In this document: piece by piece, positions 39,913 through 48,214 of the stretch
Position numbering within the stretch: the first letter of the stretch is position 1
How the letters are laid out: each line of letters begins with the position of its first letter
Source: a virus
Virus record (IMG/VR): IMGVR_UViG_3300044691_000591
Span: 1-64,000 of that record
Length of the DNA stretch: 64,000 nt
Direction: 5' to 3' (one strand)
Notes under the pieces: model-generated
The model's input: the letters and a program-made list of their open reading frames with translations, nothing else
What the model was told of the DNA's origin: nothing
The model's database searches: none
Program-made: the position numbers and the translations under genes

Positions 39913-40416
39913 TCAGACGGACTGCTGCTCCAGGGCCGCGATCCGGGCCCGCCACTCCTCCACGCCCACCGGCTCCGCAACCGGGGCACTCGCCGGGCTG
40001 AGACTGTCCAGCACCGCCCGCACCCTGGCCGCCTTCGCCGACCTCGCCGCCGCCACCTCCTCGTCCTCGACCAGATGAGGAGGATCAGCCGCCTTCAGAT
40101 CCGGCGGCGCGCCCTTGAACTGCCAGCCCGTCCACGCCAGACGGACCAGCAGAATCAGGGCGTTGTACTGCGCCGCCTGCAGGTAGGTGGCCTGTGACCA
40201 GCGACGACCCTCGACGTCGCCGGCCACAGCCGCCTTGGTGGCCGAGTCCTCAGGGAGGGCGTCGACCAGGTCCCGCAGCTCCGCCCACGACATGGAGCCC
40301 TCGCCCCACGACAGCGCCCAGAACTCGTCCAGGCGCCGCCCCGGGTAGTAGCGCTGAATATCGGCGCGCACATGGCCGGCGTGCTCCTGAAGGAGGCTCA
40401 GGAGCCGGAGCCTTCC
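39913..40416 (-). CDS. Tail assembly chaperone, frameshift extension
   Basis: This frame has no good start of its own. It continues the chaperone gene (40398-40742) after a -1 slip at 40413-40419 and adds about 168 residues, beginning GRLRLLSLLQEHAGHVRADI and including YYPGRRLDEFWALSWGE and a Trp/Arg-rich middle. The layout is the gpG/gpGT arrangement known across tailed phages, in which a minority fusion protein helps load the tape measure. Confidence 0.8.
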   Translation of the reverse strand, partial: GRLRLLSLLQEHAGHVRADIQRYYPGRRLDEFWALSWGEGSMSWAELRDLVDALPEDSATKAAVAGDVEGRRWSQATYLQAAQYNALILLVRLAWTGWQFKGAPPDLKAADPPHLVEDEEVAAARSAKAARVRAVLDSLSPASAPVAEPVGVEEWRARIAALEQQSV

Positions 40417-40742
40417 CCCGCCGTGGTGCCCGCCTCCCCGTCCAACTCGCCGATGATCTCCTTGAGCTCGCCGACGGTGAGCTTCATCTCCCGCACCAGC
40501 ACGTCGAACTCCTCGGGCGGGCTGGCGATCTCGCGCAGGATGGCGATGTTCGCGTCGCCGCCCTTGGCCTGCACCTCCTCGATGAGTTCGATCGGCCACA
40601 GGTCCTGTGCCAGAAACGAGCACGTGTGCTCCTTGCCGTCGGCGGTCTCGAAGTCCAGGTCGAGGTGCGTGACCTTGGCGGCTGCGGTCTGCTGGGCGCG
40701 CATCTCGGACAGGCGCATGCGCTTGCGGTTGGGCTTGGACAT
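40398..40742 (-). CDS. Tail assembly chaperone, short form (gpG-like)
   Basis: A 114-residue protein starting MSKPNRKRMRLSEMRAQQTA. It contains LDLDFETADGKEHTCSFLAQ (landmark) and the acidic helix GELKEIIGELDGEA, as in other short tail chaperones. It ends five codons after the slippery heptamer. It lies between the tail tube gene and the tape measure, the invariant position for this gene pair. Confidence 0.85.
   Translation of the reverse strand: MSKPNRKRMRLSEMRAQQTAAAKVTHLDLDFETADGKEHTCSFLAQDLWPIELIEEVQAKGGDANIAILREIASPPEEFDVLVREMKLTVGELKEIIGELDGEAGTTAGEGSGS
40413..40419 (-). promoter_or_regulatory. Programmed -1 frameshift site
   Basis: On the transcribed strand the heptamer GGGGGAA is read in frame as G-GGG-GAA. 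It lies five codons before the stop of the first chaperone frame (40398-40400). Slipping back by one joins the two frames exactly. The poly-G part allows perfect P-site re-pairing; the GAA to GGA shift is weaker, so efficiency may be low. Confidence 0.65.
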
Positions 40743-40782
40743 GACTGCGGTTCCTCATCCGGCGGGGACTGGGCGGGGTGTG

Positions 40783-40827
40783 GTGGCCGGTGCGCCCGCC
40801 CCCGCCCGGAAGGGGCACACCGGCCAC
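40783..40827 (-). other. Stem-loop after the tail tube gene
   Basis: GTGGCCGGTG (40783-40792) and CACCGGCCAC (40818-40827) are perfect 10-bp arms with a 25-nt loop. It starts 15 nt past the tail tube stop and 41 nt before the chaperone start. It may attenuate transcription so that tube protein exceeds chaperone. Confidence 0.5.
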
Positions 40828-40841
40828 GATCAGGGGGCGGG

Positions 40842-41411
40842 TCAGGACAGGGTGATGCCGTTGCTGTACCGGTTCACGCTCTTGCCGCCGGACGGGTTGG
40901 TCAGGGCCGTGAACGTCATCTCCATGGACGCGGCGTCGTTGGCGTTGAACTTGCGGTCGCCGCGGTTGGTGACGTCCGCACGCGCGATCATGATCCGCTC
41001 GATCTTGTTGTCCATGACGACGTCCAGGCCCAGGGCCGTGGTGTAGGCCGTGGTCGTCGAGGCGGAGCCGAAGGCCACGAAGGCGCCCGTACCGGCCCCG
41101 GAGGCGTTCATGTCGGAGGCCTTGACCGCGTAGTAGAGCTGCAGGGTTGCGGCCGTGGTCTCCAGGAACGTCATCTTGAACGTCTGCTGGCGGTTCTTCA
41201 CCCGGGTGATGACCGGCGAGTTCTCGCCCCAGGCGTCGATCTCGGTGCGGTTCTCGCCCAGGCTCTCGTCCAGGCCGTCGGTGGAGATGTAGCCCAGGTC
41301 CACCCACGGGGTCGCCCACGCCGTGAAGGGGTCGGCGGGGAAGGCGGTGCCGACGACGGCCATGTAGGCCTTGCCGGTGACACCGATGATCACATTGTCC
41401 GCTGTGCCCAC
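40842..41411 (-). CDS. Major tail tube protein
   Basis: A 189-residue beta-rich protein starting MGTADNVIIGVTGKAYMAVV. It contains FTAWATPWVDLGYISTDGLD and the typical FKMTFLETTAATLQLYY (landmarks). Size, composition and place between tail terminator and chaperones fit a siphovirus tail tube subunit. Confidence 0.9.
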   Translation of the reverse strand: MGTADNVIIGVTGKAYMAVVGTAFPADPFTAWATPWVDLGYISTDGLDESLGENRTEIDAWGENSPVITRVKNRQQTFKMTFLETTAATLQLYYAVKASDMNASGAGTGAFVAFGSASTTTAYTTALGLDVVMDNKIERIMIARADVTNRGDRKFNANDAASMEMTFTALTNPSGGKSVNRYSNGITLS

Positions 41412-41421
41412 GAGGGCCTCC

Positions 41422-41853
41422 TCAAGATCCGGCTCGGGGCGGGCGCACGCTCATGCCTGCGATCCAGCCAAAGCGGGTGATATTGGTGTTCGGCTCCTCC
41501 GGTCGGGCCGTGGGCCCGACTTCCTCCCACGCCCTGCTGACCGATCCCTGCGGTGTCGAGGCCCCCGCCATCGACATCCACGCGGCCCGCACGCGCGCCA
41601 CCAACTCCTTGCACTGCGCCCGGCTCGCGGCGTAGCAGTCCACCGACAGGCGCGGGTTGTCCCGCAGCACGTCGCCGCCCCACGCCGCGATGTCCGGCAG
41701 GCCGCCGGCCCGCAGCACCCGCACCACCGGCAGCGCCGCAGTGAACGCGGATCCGTCCGGCAGGTCGGTGCACACCGTCACGCCGTCCAGCGCCGCCGTC
41801 AGGAGGGCGACGGCCATCAACTCCTCGTCGGGCAGCAGCACACCCCCTGCCAT
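41422..41853 (-). CDS. Tail terminator-type protein
   Basis: A 143-residue protein starting MAGGVLLPDEELMAVALLTA. Its alpha/beta layout with DCYAASRAQCKELVARVRAA (landmark) and its position between the neck protein and tail tube support a tail-completion/terminator role. It overlaps the neck gene by 1 nt. Confidence 0.7.
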   Translation of the reverse strand: MAGGVLLPDEELMAVALLTAALDGVTVCTDLPDGSAFTAALPVVRVLRAGGLPDIAAWGGDVLRDNPRLSVDCYAASRAQCKELVARVRAAWMSMAGASTPQGSVSRAWEEVGPTARPEEPNTNITRFGWIAGMSVRPPRAGS

Positions 41854-42170
41854 CAGGAATCGCCCCCGGCCGCATCCAGGGCCCGCGTCAGGGTGAAACG
41901 GGCCGGATGGATCGAGCGGCCGTGCCGGTCGGTCTGCCGCGTGCCGTGCTCCACATAGATCGCGTAGTGCACGTCCGCGGTGACCGTGCGGGCCCCGTCG
42001 GCGTCGTACTGCGGCTCCTGGTGGATCGACGCCCGGTACGCGCCGGTCAGTACCGGGGCGGTGGATTTCGCCGCCTGCACCACCATGTCCGTGCGCCGCT
42101 GCAGATCCCGCTGCACATCCGGATCCACCACGAGGCGGTTGATCGCGGCCTGGTCCAGGGTCACGTCCAT
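41853..42170 (-). CDS. HK97 gp10-like neck protein
   Basis: A 105-residue protein starting MDVTLDQAAINRLVVDPDVQ. QAAKSTAPVLTGAYRASIHQ (landmark) and YAIYVEHGTRQ are the standard motifs of the HK97 gp10/neck family that links head completion proteins to the tail. It overlaps the next gene upstream by 1 nt. Confidence 0.85.
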   Translation of the reverse strand: MDVTLDQAAINRLVVDPDVQRDLQRRTDMVVQAAKSTAPVLTGAYRASIHQEPQYDADGARTVTADVHYAIYVEHGTRQTDRHGRSIHPARFTLTRALDAAGGDS

Positions 42171-42499
42171 CAGCCCTGCACCTCCTTCAGGACCACCGAG
42201 AGATGCGCCAGCGGACCGCCCCGGTAGATGTCGGGGCGCCCGTCGACCTCCCACGTGCGGTCCAGCCACTGGATGCGCGAGAACTCGCCGACCGGCGAAT
42301 TGGCGGGCATGATCGCCCGCATGGTCGTCGTGGTCTGGTCGTTGGCCGTCGTGTTCTCCTGGCCGGACAGCGGATCGACCGTTACCCGGCCGATGACCGT
42401 GGCGACCGCCGCATCCCAGTCCCGGACCTGATTGCCGTACCCGTCCTTGGACAGGGGCGCGTTCAGGACCGTGACCCGCTCGTTTCCGATGACCGGCAC
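42170..42499 (-). CDS. Head closure protein
   Basis: A 109-residue beta-rich protein with VTVLNAPLSKDGYGNQVRDW (landmark), then SRIQWLDRTWEVDGRPDIY. It matches the short head-tail joining or 'stopper' proteins by motif and place. Confidence 0.78.
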   Translation of the reverse strand: MPVIGNERVTVLNAPLSKDGYGNQVRDWDAAVATVIGRVTVDPLSGQENTTANDQTTTTMRAIMPANSPVGEFSRIQWLDRTWEVDGRPDIYRGGPLAHLSVVLKEVQG

Positions 42500-42505
42500 G
42501 CGCCA

Positions 42506-42898
42506 TCACCCGAACGTCACAGGGAAGGGATGCAGCAGGCCGGAGGTGCGCAGGGCCTGCGCCGCCCTCGGCCCCAACTGCGGGGTCGTGGCAGCCGCAT
42601 TGGCCCCGGTGCGGCGCGTGACGGACCGCGACCCGGTCGTCATCGACTGCACGTCCGAGGTCGCCCCCGTCTCGTCGTCGCGGTCCATCAGCCAGTGCAC
42701 CTGCCGCTCGCACGCCTTGCGCAGCGCCGTCTGGACCGCCGCATCCGTCGGCATCCCGCTGTCGTCGGTGGCGTAGCGCGCACCGACGAGCACGCCGTCC
42801 AGGTCGTCCGACGCCTCCTCCAGGAGGCGCGACACGTCCAGGGGCAGCGGCAGGGAGCCGAGGAATGCGGTGAGGTCGTCGACGGACGCGTATGGCAC
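42506..42898 (-). CDS. Head-tail adaptor protein
   Basis: A 130-residue protein starting at GTG 42898 (VPYASVDDLTAFLG). The helical pattern with LLEEASDDLDGVLVGARYAT and VQTALRKACERQVHWLMDRD (landmarks) matches the HK97 gp6/SPP1 gp15-like adaptor class that docks on the portal ring. Confidence 0.8.
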   Translation of the reverse strand: MPYASVDDLTAFLGSLPLPLDVSRLLEEASDDLDGVLVGARYATDDSGMPTDAAVQTALRKACERQVHWLMDRDDETGATSDVQSMTTGSRSVTRRTGANAAATTPQLGPRAAQALRTSGLLHPFPVTFG

Positions 42899-42900
42899 GG

Positions 42901-43242
42901 CTACACGACCCCCGCGCTGTCCAGGTCCTCGGTGCCGTCCTGGTCGGCCCACAGCAGCAGGGCCTTCTTGGACATGCCCTCGGCCTCGTACTTCGCCAGG
43001 CCCTGGGTGATGGCCCAGTCGCGCCACTGGCCGACGGAGGCGCTGGCTGCCGGACGCCCGTGGACGACCTCGCCCTTGGCGTCGGCCTCCAGTTCGGTGT
43101 CGTCGGCCCGGCGCAGCGCGCCCTTGGCGAGCTGCTTGGCCATCAGCGGATCCGCGGGAGTCCCGGGCCGGGACTCGTCGAGGTGCAGCACAATGCCGCC
43201 CTCGCCGACGTAGGTGCCCACCTGGGCGGAGGTGTCGGTCAT
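42901..43242 (-). CDS. Hypothetical head-region protein
   Basis: A 113-residue protein starting MTDTSAQVGTYVGEGGIVLH. The N-terminus is beta-like and the middle helical and charged. It sits between the decoration-like protein and the adaptor and ends 2 nt before the adaptor start. A role in the virion is likely from position only. Confidence 0.65.
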   Translation of the reverse strand: MTDTSAQVGTYVGEGGIVLHLDESRPGTPADPLMAKQLAKGALRRADDTELEADAKGEVVHGRPAASASVGQWRDWAITQGLAKYEAEGMSKKALLLWADQDGTEDLDSAGVV

Positions 43243-43243
43243 G

Positions 43244-43633
43244 TCAGGTGTACCTCGGGTACTTGAGGGCCTTGATCGACCCGGTGAACCCGGTCGCGAA
43301 GTCGATGCTGACCGAGCCGTCGGCCTGCAGGATCCGCGCCGAGGCGAACGGCCCCAGCCAGGAGGTGCCCGGTGCGGCAGCGACCGGCAGGACCAGGTCG
43401 CCGGCGCCGCCCTGGAAGCGGTTGCCCGCCCGCAGGGTCACGGTCAGGGCGCCGGCGGTGGTGTTGGACACGAGCAGGATCAGGTGCTCGGGGGAGACGC
43501 CGGGGGCGATGGTGGCGCCGTTGGTCACCAGAGTGGAGTCGATGGTGGTGCCGAGCGCGGAGCCGCCCGATGTGGCGTCGGACAGGTTGCTGTTCGGGGC
43601 GAGGGCGCTGGGCACGATTGCGGTACGAGACAT
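43244..43633 (-). CDS. Capsid decoration-like protein
   Basis: A 129-residue, Ala/Thr/Ser-rich beta protein with EHLILLVSNTTAGALTVTLR and WLGPFASARILQADGSVSID (landmarks). It directly follows the major capsid gene, the usual place of head decoration or stabilising proteins. Confidence 0.7.
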   Translation of the reverse strand: MSRTAIVPSALAPNSNLSDATSGGSALGTTIDSTLVTNGATIAPGVSPEHLILLVSNTTAGALTVTLRAGNRFQGGAGDLVLPVAAAPGTSWLGPFASARILQADGSVSIDFATGFTGSIKALKYPRYT

Positions 43634-43651
43634 GGCAGTGGTCCCTTCGGC

Positions 43652-44512
43652 TCAGGCGGCCGGGTCGATGACGGCGACGGCGAGGCCGGTGGGGCGCACG
43701 AGCTTGCCGCCGTAGACGTGCAGTCCGCGCACGGCGTCGGCGAACGTGGTCTGGAGGCGCAGGGCCTCGGTCTCCACGATCTGCTCGGCGTAGGACAGCG
43801 CCCCCGGGTACCCGGCGATGACCGCCTGGTAGTCGCTGGACGGGTTCGGGGTGTTGTTGGATTCGAGGATGTCGAACCCGGCGGCCCTGCCGACCATGCC
43901 GTTGCGCAGACCGGTGTCGGTCCCGGCCTCGTTGGCGCGGATGAAGCGCGGGTCCAGCAGCAGGGAGCCCATGAACTCGGGGGACACGACGCAGTACCGG
44001 CCCTGGGAGGGCACGTTGCTCTTGGTCAGGCGGGTGCGCAGCGGCACCAGGACCTTGTCGTAGGCGTCGGTGACCGTGGTGTACGTGTTGATCGGCGAAC
44101 CGGTCGACCCGATCTGGTTCGCGGCGGCCACGCCGGTCCACATCGAGGCCACGAACTGGTCGGCCTTGTCCGCCAGGACGTAGGCCGAGTTCTGCATGAC
44201 CTGCACCATCGGGTCCCCGAGGGCCTGGGCGCGGTCGATGTCGTCCAACTTCTGCGCCCACGACTTGCCCTGGTCGATGTGCAGGGTCGTCCCGGCGTCG
44301 GACACGTCCTCGTAGGTCAGGACGGAGCCGTTGGTGTAGTCGGTGACCGTCGGGTTGCCGATCCCGGAGATGTGGACGGTGTCGCCGCGCTGGGCGATCT
44401 CACCCTCGTAGTCGCGGTTCACGATGGTGGGCTGCGCATAGATCAGGGTCTTGCGGAGCTCCACCAGGAGCATCGCGGACCACACTTCCGGCTTGAACGC
44501 CAGAATGGACAT
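43652..44512 (-). CDS. Major capsid protein (HK97 fold)
   Basis: A 286-residue protein starting MSILAFKPEVWSAMLLVELR. The N-terminal arm, DTVHISGIGNPTVTDYTNG, a helix with DPMVQVMQNSAYVLADKADQ, and RYCVVSPEFMGSLL are typical of HK97-fold/P22-like coat proteins (landmarks). It follows the scaffold gene by 8 nt. No N-terminal delta domain or protease is evident, consistent with a separate scaffold. Confidence 0.9.
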   Translation of the reverse strand: MSILAFKPEVWSAMLLVELRKTLIYAQPTIVNRDYEGEIAQRGDTVHISGIGNPTVTDYTNGSVLTYEDVSDAGTTLHIDQGKSWAQKLDDIDRAQALGDPMVQVMQNSAYVLADKADQFVASMWTGVAAANQIGSTGSPINTYTTVTDAYDKVLVPLRTRLTKSNVPSQGRYCVVSPEFMGSLLLDPRFIRANEAGTDTGLRNGMVGRAAGFDILESNNTPNPSSDYQAVIAGYPGALSYAEQIVETEALRLQTTFADAVRGLHVYGGKLVRPTGLAVAVIDPAA

Positions 44513-44520
44513 TCAGGTTC

Positions 44521-45312
44521 CTATCCGGCACCGGAGAGGTAGTCGCGGAGCTGACCACTCTTGCGGGCCTGATCGATCTGGTCGGGGGTCATTCGCTTCA
44601 CCTCCGCCCCTGTGAGCTGCCTCTTTCCGCCTGGCGTCCCGTTGAGGTCAGCCCCTCCGCGCGCCGGTGGCTGTGGGGCCTCGGGCTGCTTGAGGGCGAG
44701 CTTCGGATTGCCTTCGACCGCCTTGGCGACTGCCGCCGCGACGTCGTCCGCAAAGGTGCTCGCGGCCGGGTCGAGGTCCCGGATGGAGCGCAGGAAGCTG
44801 CGCGAGTCCAGGAGTGCGTCCGCGTCCCCGCCGGCACTGCCGGCAGATCGGTACACGGCGAGCTCGACGTCGCGCTGGCGGGCCAGGGCCTGCGTCTTCT
44901 CGGTCTCCGTGCGCGCGTCGGCGAGCTGCTTGGTCAGTTCCTCCACTGACGGCGGCTTCGCCTCCTCGCCCTGGAGCCCGAATGCGGCGGCGAGCTTCTT
45001 GACCAGGTCGGCCTGCTGCTGAGCGGCCTGCTCAGTCGCGGACTTCTCTGCGGCGGTGCGCTTCTCGCGCTCGGTGGCGACCTCGCCTCGGAGGTTCTCG
45101 ACCAGGCGCTCGAACTTGGCGGGGTCGAACTCGCCCTCGAACTTGGGGGCCTTGCCCTGCGGTTCGGCGGCGGGTGCGTCGGCGGCGGGTGCCGCAGGCG
45201 CTGGCGATGCAGGTGCGGGAGGTGCTGCCGGTGCCGGGTTGGCGTCGGCGGCGGGGGTGACCGGCGGGGCGTCGCCAGAAGGCGCAGCGGTGCCGGGGGC
45301 GGGAGTGGTCAT
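44521..45312 (-). CDS. Capsid scaffold protein
   Basis: A 263-residue protein starting at ATG 45312 behind GGAGGA. A Pro/Ala-rich N-terminus is followed by a charged coiled coil (residues 65-150) and a basic C-terminus, the usual scaffold layout. It is first in the leftward head-tail operon and lies directly before the capsid gene. Confidence 0.85.
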   Translation of the reverse strand: MTTPAPGTAAPSGDAPPVTPAADANPAPAAPPAPASPAPAAPAADAPAAEPQGKAPKFEGEFDPAKFERLVENLRGEVATEREKRTAAEKSATEQAAQQQADLVKKLAAAFGLQGEEAKPPSVEELTKQLADARTETEKTQALARQRDVELAVYRSAGSAGGDADALLDSRSFLRSIRDLDPAASTFADDVAAAVAKAVEGNPKLALKQPEAPQPPARGGADLNGTPGGKRQLTGAEVKRMTPDQIDQARKSGQLRDYLSGAG

Positions 45313-45433
45313 GTGGGATTCCTCCAAAGAGACCGGCATCGCCTTGGGTGCCGTGTACGCGCAGAGACCGCCCTTGACGGCCGCGTACTGAGAAGGATCA
45401 TATATCCCAAGTGGCCAAGAAGCGCCACACTAC

Positions 45434-45445
45434 TTGTACAGTTCC
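45434..45445 (+). promoter_or_regulatory. TTGTACAG motif upstream of the rightward head genes
   Basis: TTGTACAGTTCC matches the element at 24286-24297 in 11 of 12 positions. It overlaps a TTGTA-N7-TACAA dyad (45434-45450), 25 nt before the minor head start. The same 157-nt gap has a low-GC patch ATCATATAT (45397-45405) with TTGACG 17 nt before it. Divergent late promoters probably lie here. Confidence 0.4.
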
Positions 45446-45469
45446 TACAAAAAGGCTGGAGGTGTGATC

Positions 45470-46354
45470 GTGGCGCTCCCCACAGCGACCCTCGGCGACA
45501 TCGCCCAGCGGCAGACCACCGCCCTGGCCGAACACACCCACGCCGCCAACTACACCGCCACTGCCCCGCTCACCTACGCCCTCCAGGCGGCGCAGACCGC
45601 AGCCACCCACGACTGGATCCGCACCACCGGCGGCCTGCACACGCCACCAACACCCGCCCAAGCCAAGGCCCTCGCCGCCTGCACCCGCGCCCGCGTCACC
45701 GCCGCCATGACCGGACAGGCCGCCCACGCCCAGCGCATCGCCACCGCAGCCGCCCACACCGCAGGCCAACTCGGCACCCAGCAAGCCACCGCCTTCGCCC
45801 GCCACGCCGGATTCACCGCACCGGCTGCCGAAGCCCCACCCCTCGCCGACGACGTCACCGTCGGAATCGACCAACTCCCGCACGGCATCAAGCAGGACCA
45901 CGACGCCGCCATCGCCATGCTCACCGCCGCAACCCTGACCGCCCTCGGCCTCGCCGCGATCACCGCGGCCGTCAACCGGGCCAAACGCGCAGCCGGCCGC
46001 ATCCGGGCCACCATCGGATGGTCCGTCACCCAGCAGGTCGCAGCCGGCGTCACCGCCGTGGCGCGAGCCATCGGGCGCGTGCTCGCGGGCGACGGCGTGA
46101 TGGTCATGTGGGTGGCCGAACCCGGCGCCTGCCCCGCCTGCCAGGGCTACGCCGGACACTCCGTCAAACCCGGACGCCTCTTCCCCGGCGGCCTGTCCAC
46201 GGACCCGGCGAAGGTCTCCTACCCCGGCGCGATCAACGGCCCCCCGCGGCACATCAACTGCCGCTGCACCACCATCCCCTGGCACCCGGACTGGCAGGAC
46301 CCCACACAGCCACCCATGGCCAGCGTCCTGCAGGACCGCGCCACCCGCCCCTGA
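45470..46354 (+). CDS. Mu F-like minor head protein
   Basis: A 294-residue protein. GTG 45470 follows GGAGG by 7 nt; an earlier in-frame TTG at 45434 was rejected. The C-terminal part MWVAEPGACPACQGYAG, then PHINCRCTT (as RHINCRCTT) is the signature of the Mu F/SPP1 gp7 family of minor head proteins, which bind the portal and the packaged DNA end. It is first in the rightward head operon. Confidence 0.85.
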   Translation: MALPTATLGDIAQRQTTALAEHTHAANYTATAPLTYALQAAQTAATHDWIRTTGGLHTPPTPAQAKALAACTRARVTAAMTGQAAHAQRIATAAAHTAGQLGTQQATAFARHAGFTAPAAEAPPLADDVTVGIDQLPHGIKQDHDAAIAMLTAATLTALGLAAITAAVNRAKRAAGRIRATIGWSVTQQVAAGVTAVARAIGRVLAGDGVMVMWVAEPGACPACQGYAGHSVKPGRLFPGGLSTDPAKVSYPGAINGPPRHINCRCTTIPWHPDWQDPTQPPMASVLQDRATRP

Positions 46355-46398
46355 TCATGACCAGTCGAGACGCCCCGCGCGGGCGCGAAGGAGAACCG

Positions 46399-46914
46399 AT
46401 GGCCCGCCCGCTCGGCGACGACGAGAAGGCCGAGATTCGCCGCCTGTACGCGGATGGCCTGGGCCGCAATGCCATCGCCCGCACGATTGACCGGGCCGTG
46501 GGTACGGTCACGGCCTACTGCGCCGCGCAGGGCCTGCTCTTCGACCGGTCCGAGACCGAGGTCGCCGTCCACGCCCGCAAGGTCGACCTCGCCGCGATGC
46601 GCGCCCAGTCCGCCATCGAGCTGCAGGAGGATGCGGACCGGCTTCGGCGGCAGATGTGGGAGCCGGCCGTGGTCTTCGCGTTCGGCGGCAAGGAGAACGT
46701 GTACACCGAGGAGCCGGTGTCCGAGCCGCCGCCGGCGGACAAGCGCACGTTGATGGCCGCCGCTGTGATGGCCTACGACCGGTCGTTGAAGCTGTCGCCG
46801 CCGAAGGCCGGGGGCGGCTCGCAGGAGAACCGGAGCATGCTCGGGACGCTGGCCGAGGACCTGCGCGCATGGGTGTCCGAGAACGAGTCGGACCGCCCGG
46901 AGCAGGTCGACTGA
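46399..46914 (+). CDS. Small terminase subunit
   Basis: A 171-residue protein starting MARPLGDDEKAEIRRLYADG behind AAGGAG; an ATG at 46357 is an alternative. The N-terminal helix-turn-helix (LGRNAIARTIDRAVGTVTAY, landmark) and the coiled-coil middle fit a small terminase that recognises phage DNA. It precedes the large terminase by 21 nt. Confidence 0.8.
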   Translation: MARPLGDDEKAEIRRLYADGLGRNAIARTIDRAVGTVTAYCAAQGLLFDRSETEVAVHARKVDLAAMRAQSAIELQEDADRLRRQMWEPAVVFAFGGKENVYTEEPVSEPPPADKRTLMAAAVMAYDRSLKLSPPKAGGGSQENRSMLGTLAEDLRAWVSENESDRPEQVD

Positions 46915-46935
46915 CGATGCGCCAGGCGATGCGGG

Positions 46936-48195
46936 GTGTCCATGCGCGGACTTAGCCTCGCCCTGTCCCCGAAGCAGATGGGGTTCATCGCGAACTCGAC
47001 GGCGCGCATCAACATCGCCCACGGGTCGGTGCGGTCGGGCAAGTCGATCGCGGCGACGGTGGCGTTCTTCATCGCCGTCAACGAGGCCCCGGACTCGGGG
47101 CTGGTGCTCATCATCGGCCGCTCCCTGCAGACCATCGAGCGCAACGTCCTGGACCCGATGATGGACCCGGAGCTGTTCGGGTCCCTGTCAGCGGATGTGC
47201 AGCACACGCGTGGAGCGACGACGGCAACGATCTTGGGCCGCACCGTGCACCTGATCGGCGCCTCGGATGCGCGCGCGGAGGGCCGGCTGCGCGGCCTGAC
47301 GGCCTGCCTGGCCTTGGTGGATGAGGCGACGCTGCTGCCTGAGGGCTTCTGGAACCAGCTTCTGGGCCGCCTGTCCGTGCCTGGGGCGAGGCTGCTGGCG
47401 AGTACTAACCCGGACTCGCCGCAGCATTGGCTGCGGCGTGACTTCCTGCGCCGCGAGGACACCCTGAACCTGCGCTCGTGGCACTTCACCCTGAAGGACA
47501 ATCCTTCGCTTACCCGCGAGTACGTCGACGGTCTGTCGGCGGAGTACACGGGCCTGTGGCGCAAGCGGTTCCTGGAGGGCCTGTGGGTCGCCGCGGAGGG
47601 CGCGATCTTCGACATGTGGGACGAGGACGTCCACGTCGTCGACCGGGTGCCCATCGGCCGGATCCGGCGCTGGATCGCGCTGGGCGTGGACTACGGCACG
47701 ACGAACCCGTTCCACGCAGTGCTGATCGGCATCAGTGAGGAGCGGCGCCTGTACGCGGCGGCGGAGTGGCGCTACGACTCGCGGCACATGCGCCGTCAGC
47801 TCACCGACGTGGAGTACTCGGAGCGGCTGCGCGCCTGGATGTCCGACGTGCCGCACATCGGCCCGGTGCGCCCGCAGTACGTGGCCGTGGACCCGTCGGC
47901 GGCCTCGTTCAAGACACAGCTGTTCCGCGACAAGCTGCGCCCCCACGCGGCCGACAATGCGGTCCTGGACGGCATTCGCACCATGTCGTCGCTCCTGGCG
48001 GGCCGCCAGCTCTTCGTTGACGCCTCGTGCACGGAGTTGATCTCTGAGATCCCCGGCTACTCGTGGGACGACCGCGCCCAACTGTTGGGAGACGACAAGC
48101 CCATCAAGGTCGCCGACCACGGAATCGACGGGCTCCGCTACGGCCTGATGACCACCCGGTCCCAGTGGCAGCACCAGCTCGCCCCCGCCGCCTAA
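46936..48195 (+). CDS. Large terminase subunit
   Basis: A 419-residue protein. Walker A is GSVRSGKS (residues 30-37), Walker B is CLALVDEAT, and the nuclease domain has LGVDYGTT and VAVDPSAA. It is the ATPase/nuclease that pumps DNA into the prohead and cuts it. GTG 46936 is used; ATG 46942 is equally possible. It lies between small terminase and portal as usual. Confidence 0.95.
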   Translation: MSMRGLSLALSPKQMGFIANSTARINIAHGSVRSGKSIAATVAFFIAVNEAPDSGLVLIIGRSLQTIERNVLDPMMDPELFGSLSADVQHTRGATTATILGRTVHLIGASDARAEGRLRGLTACLALVDEATLLPEGFWNQLLGRLSVPGARLLASTNPDSPQHWLRRDFLRREDTLNLRSWHFTLKDNPSLTREYVDGLSAEYTGLWRKRFLEGLWVAAEGAIFDMWDEDVHVVDRVPIGRIRRWIALGVDYGTTNPFHAVLIGISEERRLYAAAEWRYDSRHMRRQLTDVEYSERLRAWMSDVPHIGPVRPQYVAVDPSAASFKTQLFRDKLRPHAADNAVLDGIRTMSSLLAGRQLFVDASCTELISEIPGYSWDDRAQLLGDDKPIKVADHGIDGLRYGLMTTRSQWQHQLAPAA

Positions 48196-48214
48196 CCCCT
48201 CTTGGAGACCCGAC

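Noticed and set aside
34424-39955. 1,843-residue frame on the minus strand and a 1,686-residue frame on the plus strand (35137-40197) over the tape measure gene
   Set aside because: Both are composition-driven shadows: Arg/Gly/Ala/Pro-rich with no domain, while the third frame gives a complete tape measure with two catalytic domains.
45313-46398. Long N-terminal extension of the small terminase frame
   Set aside because: It overlaps the minor head gene in another frame and is Arg/His/Pro-rich; the ATG at 46399 has a proper ribosome site.
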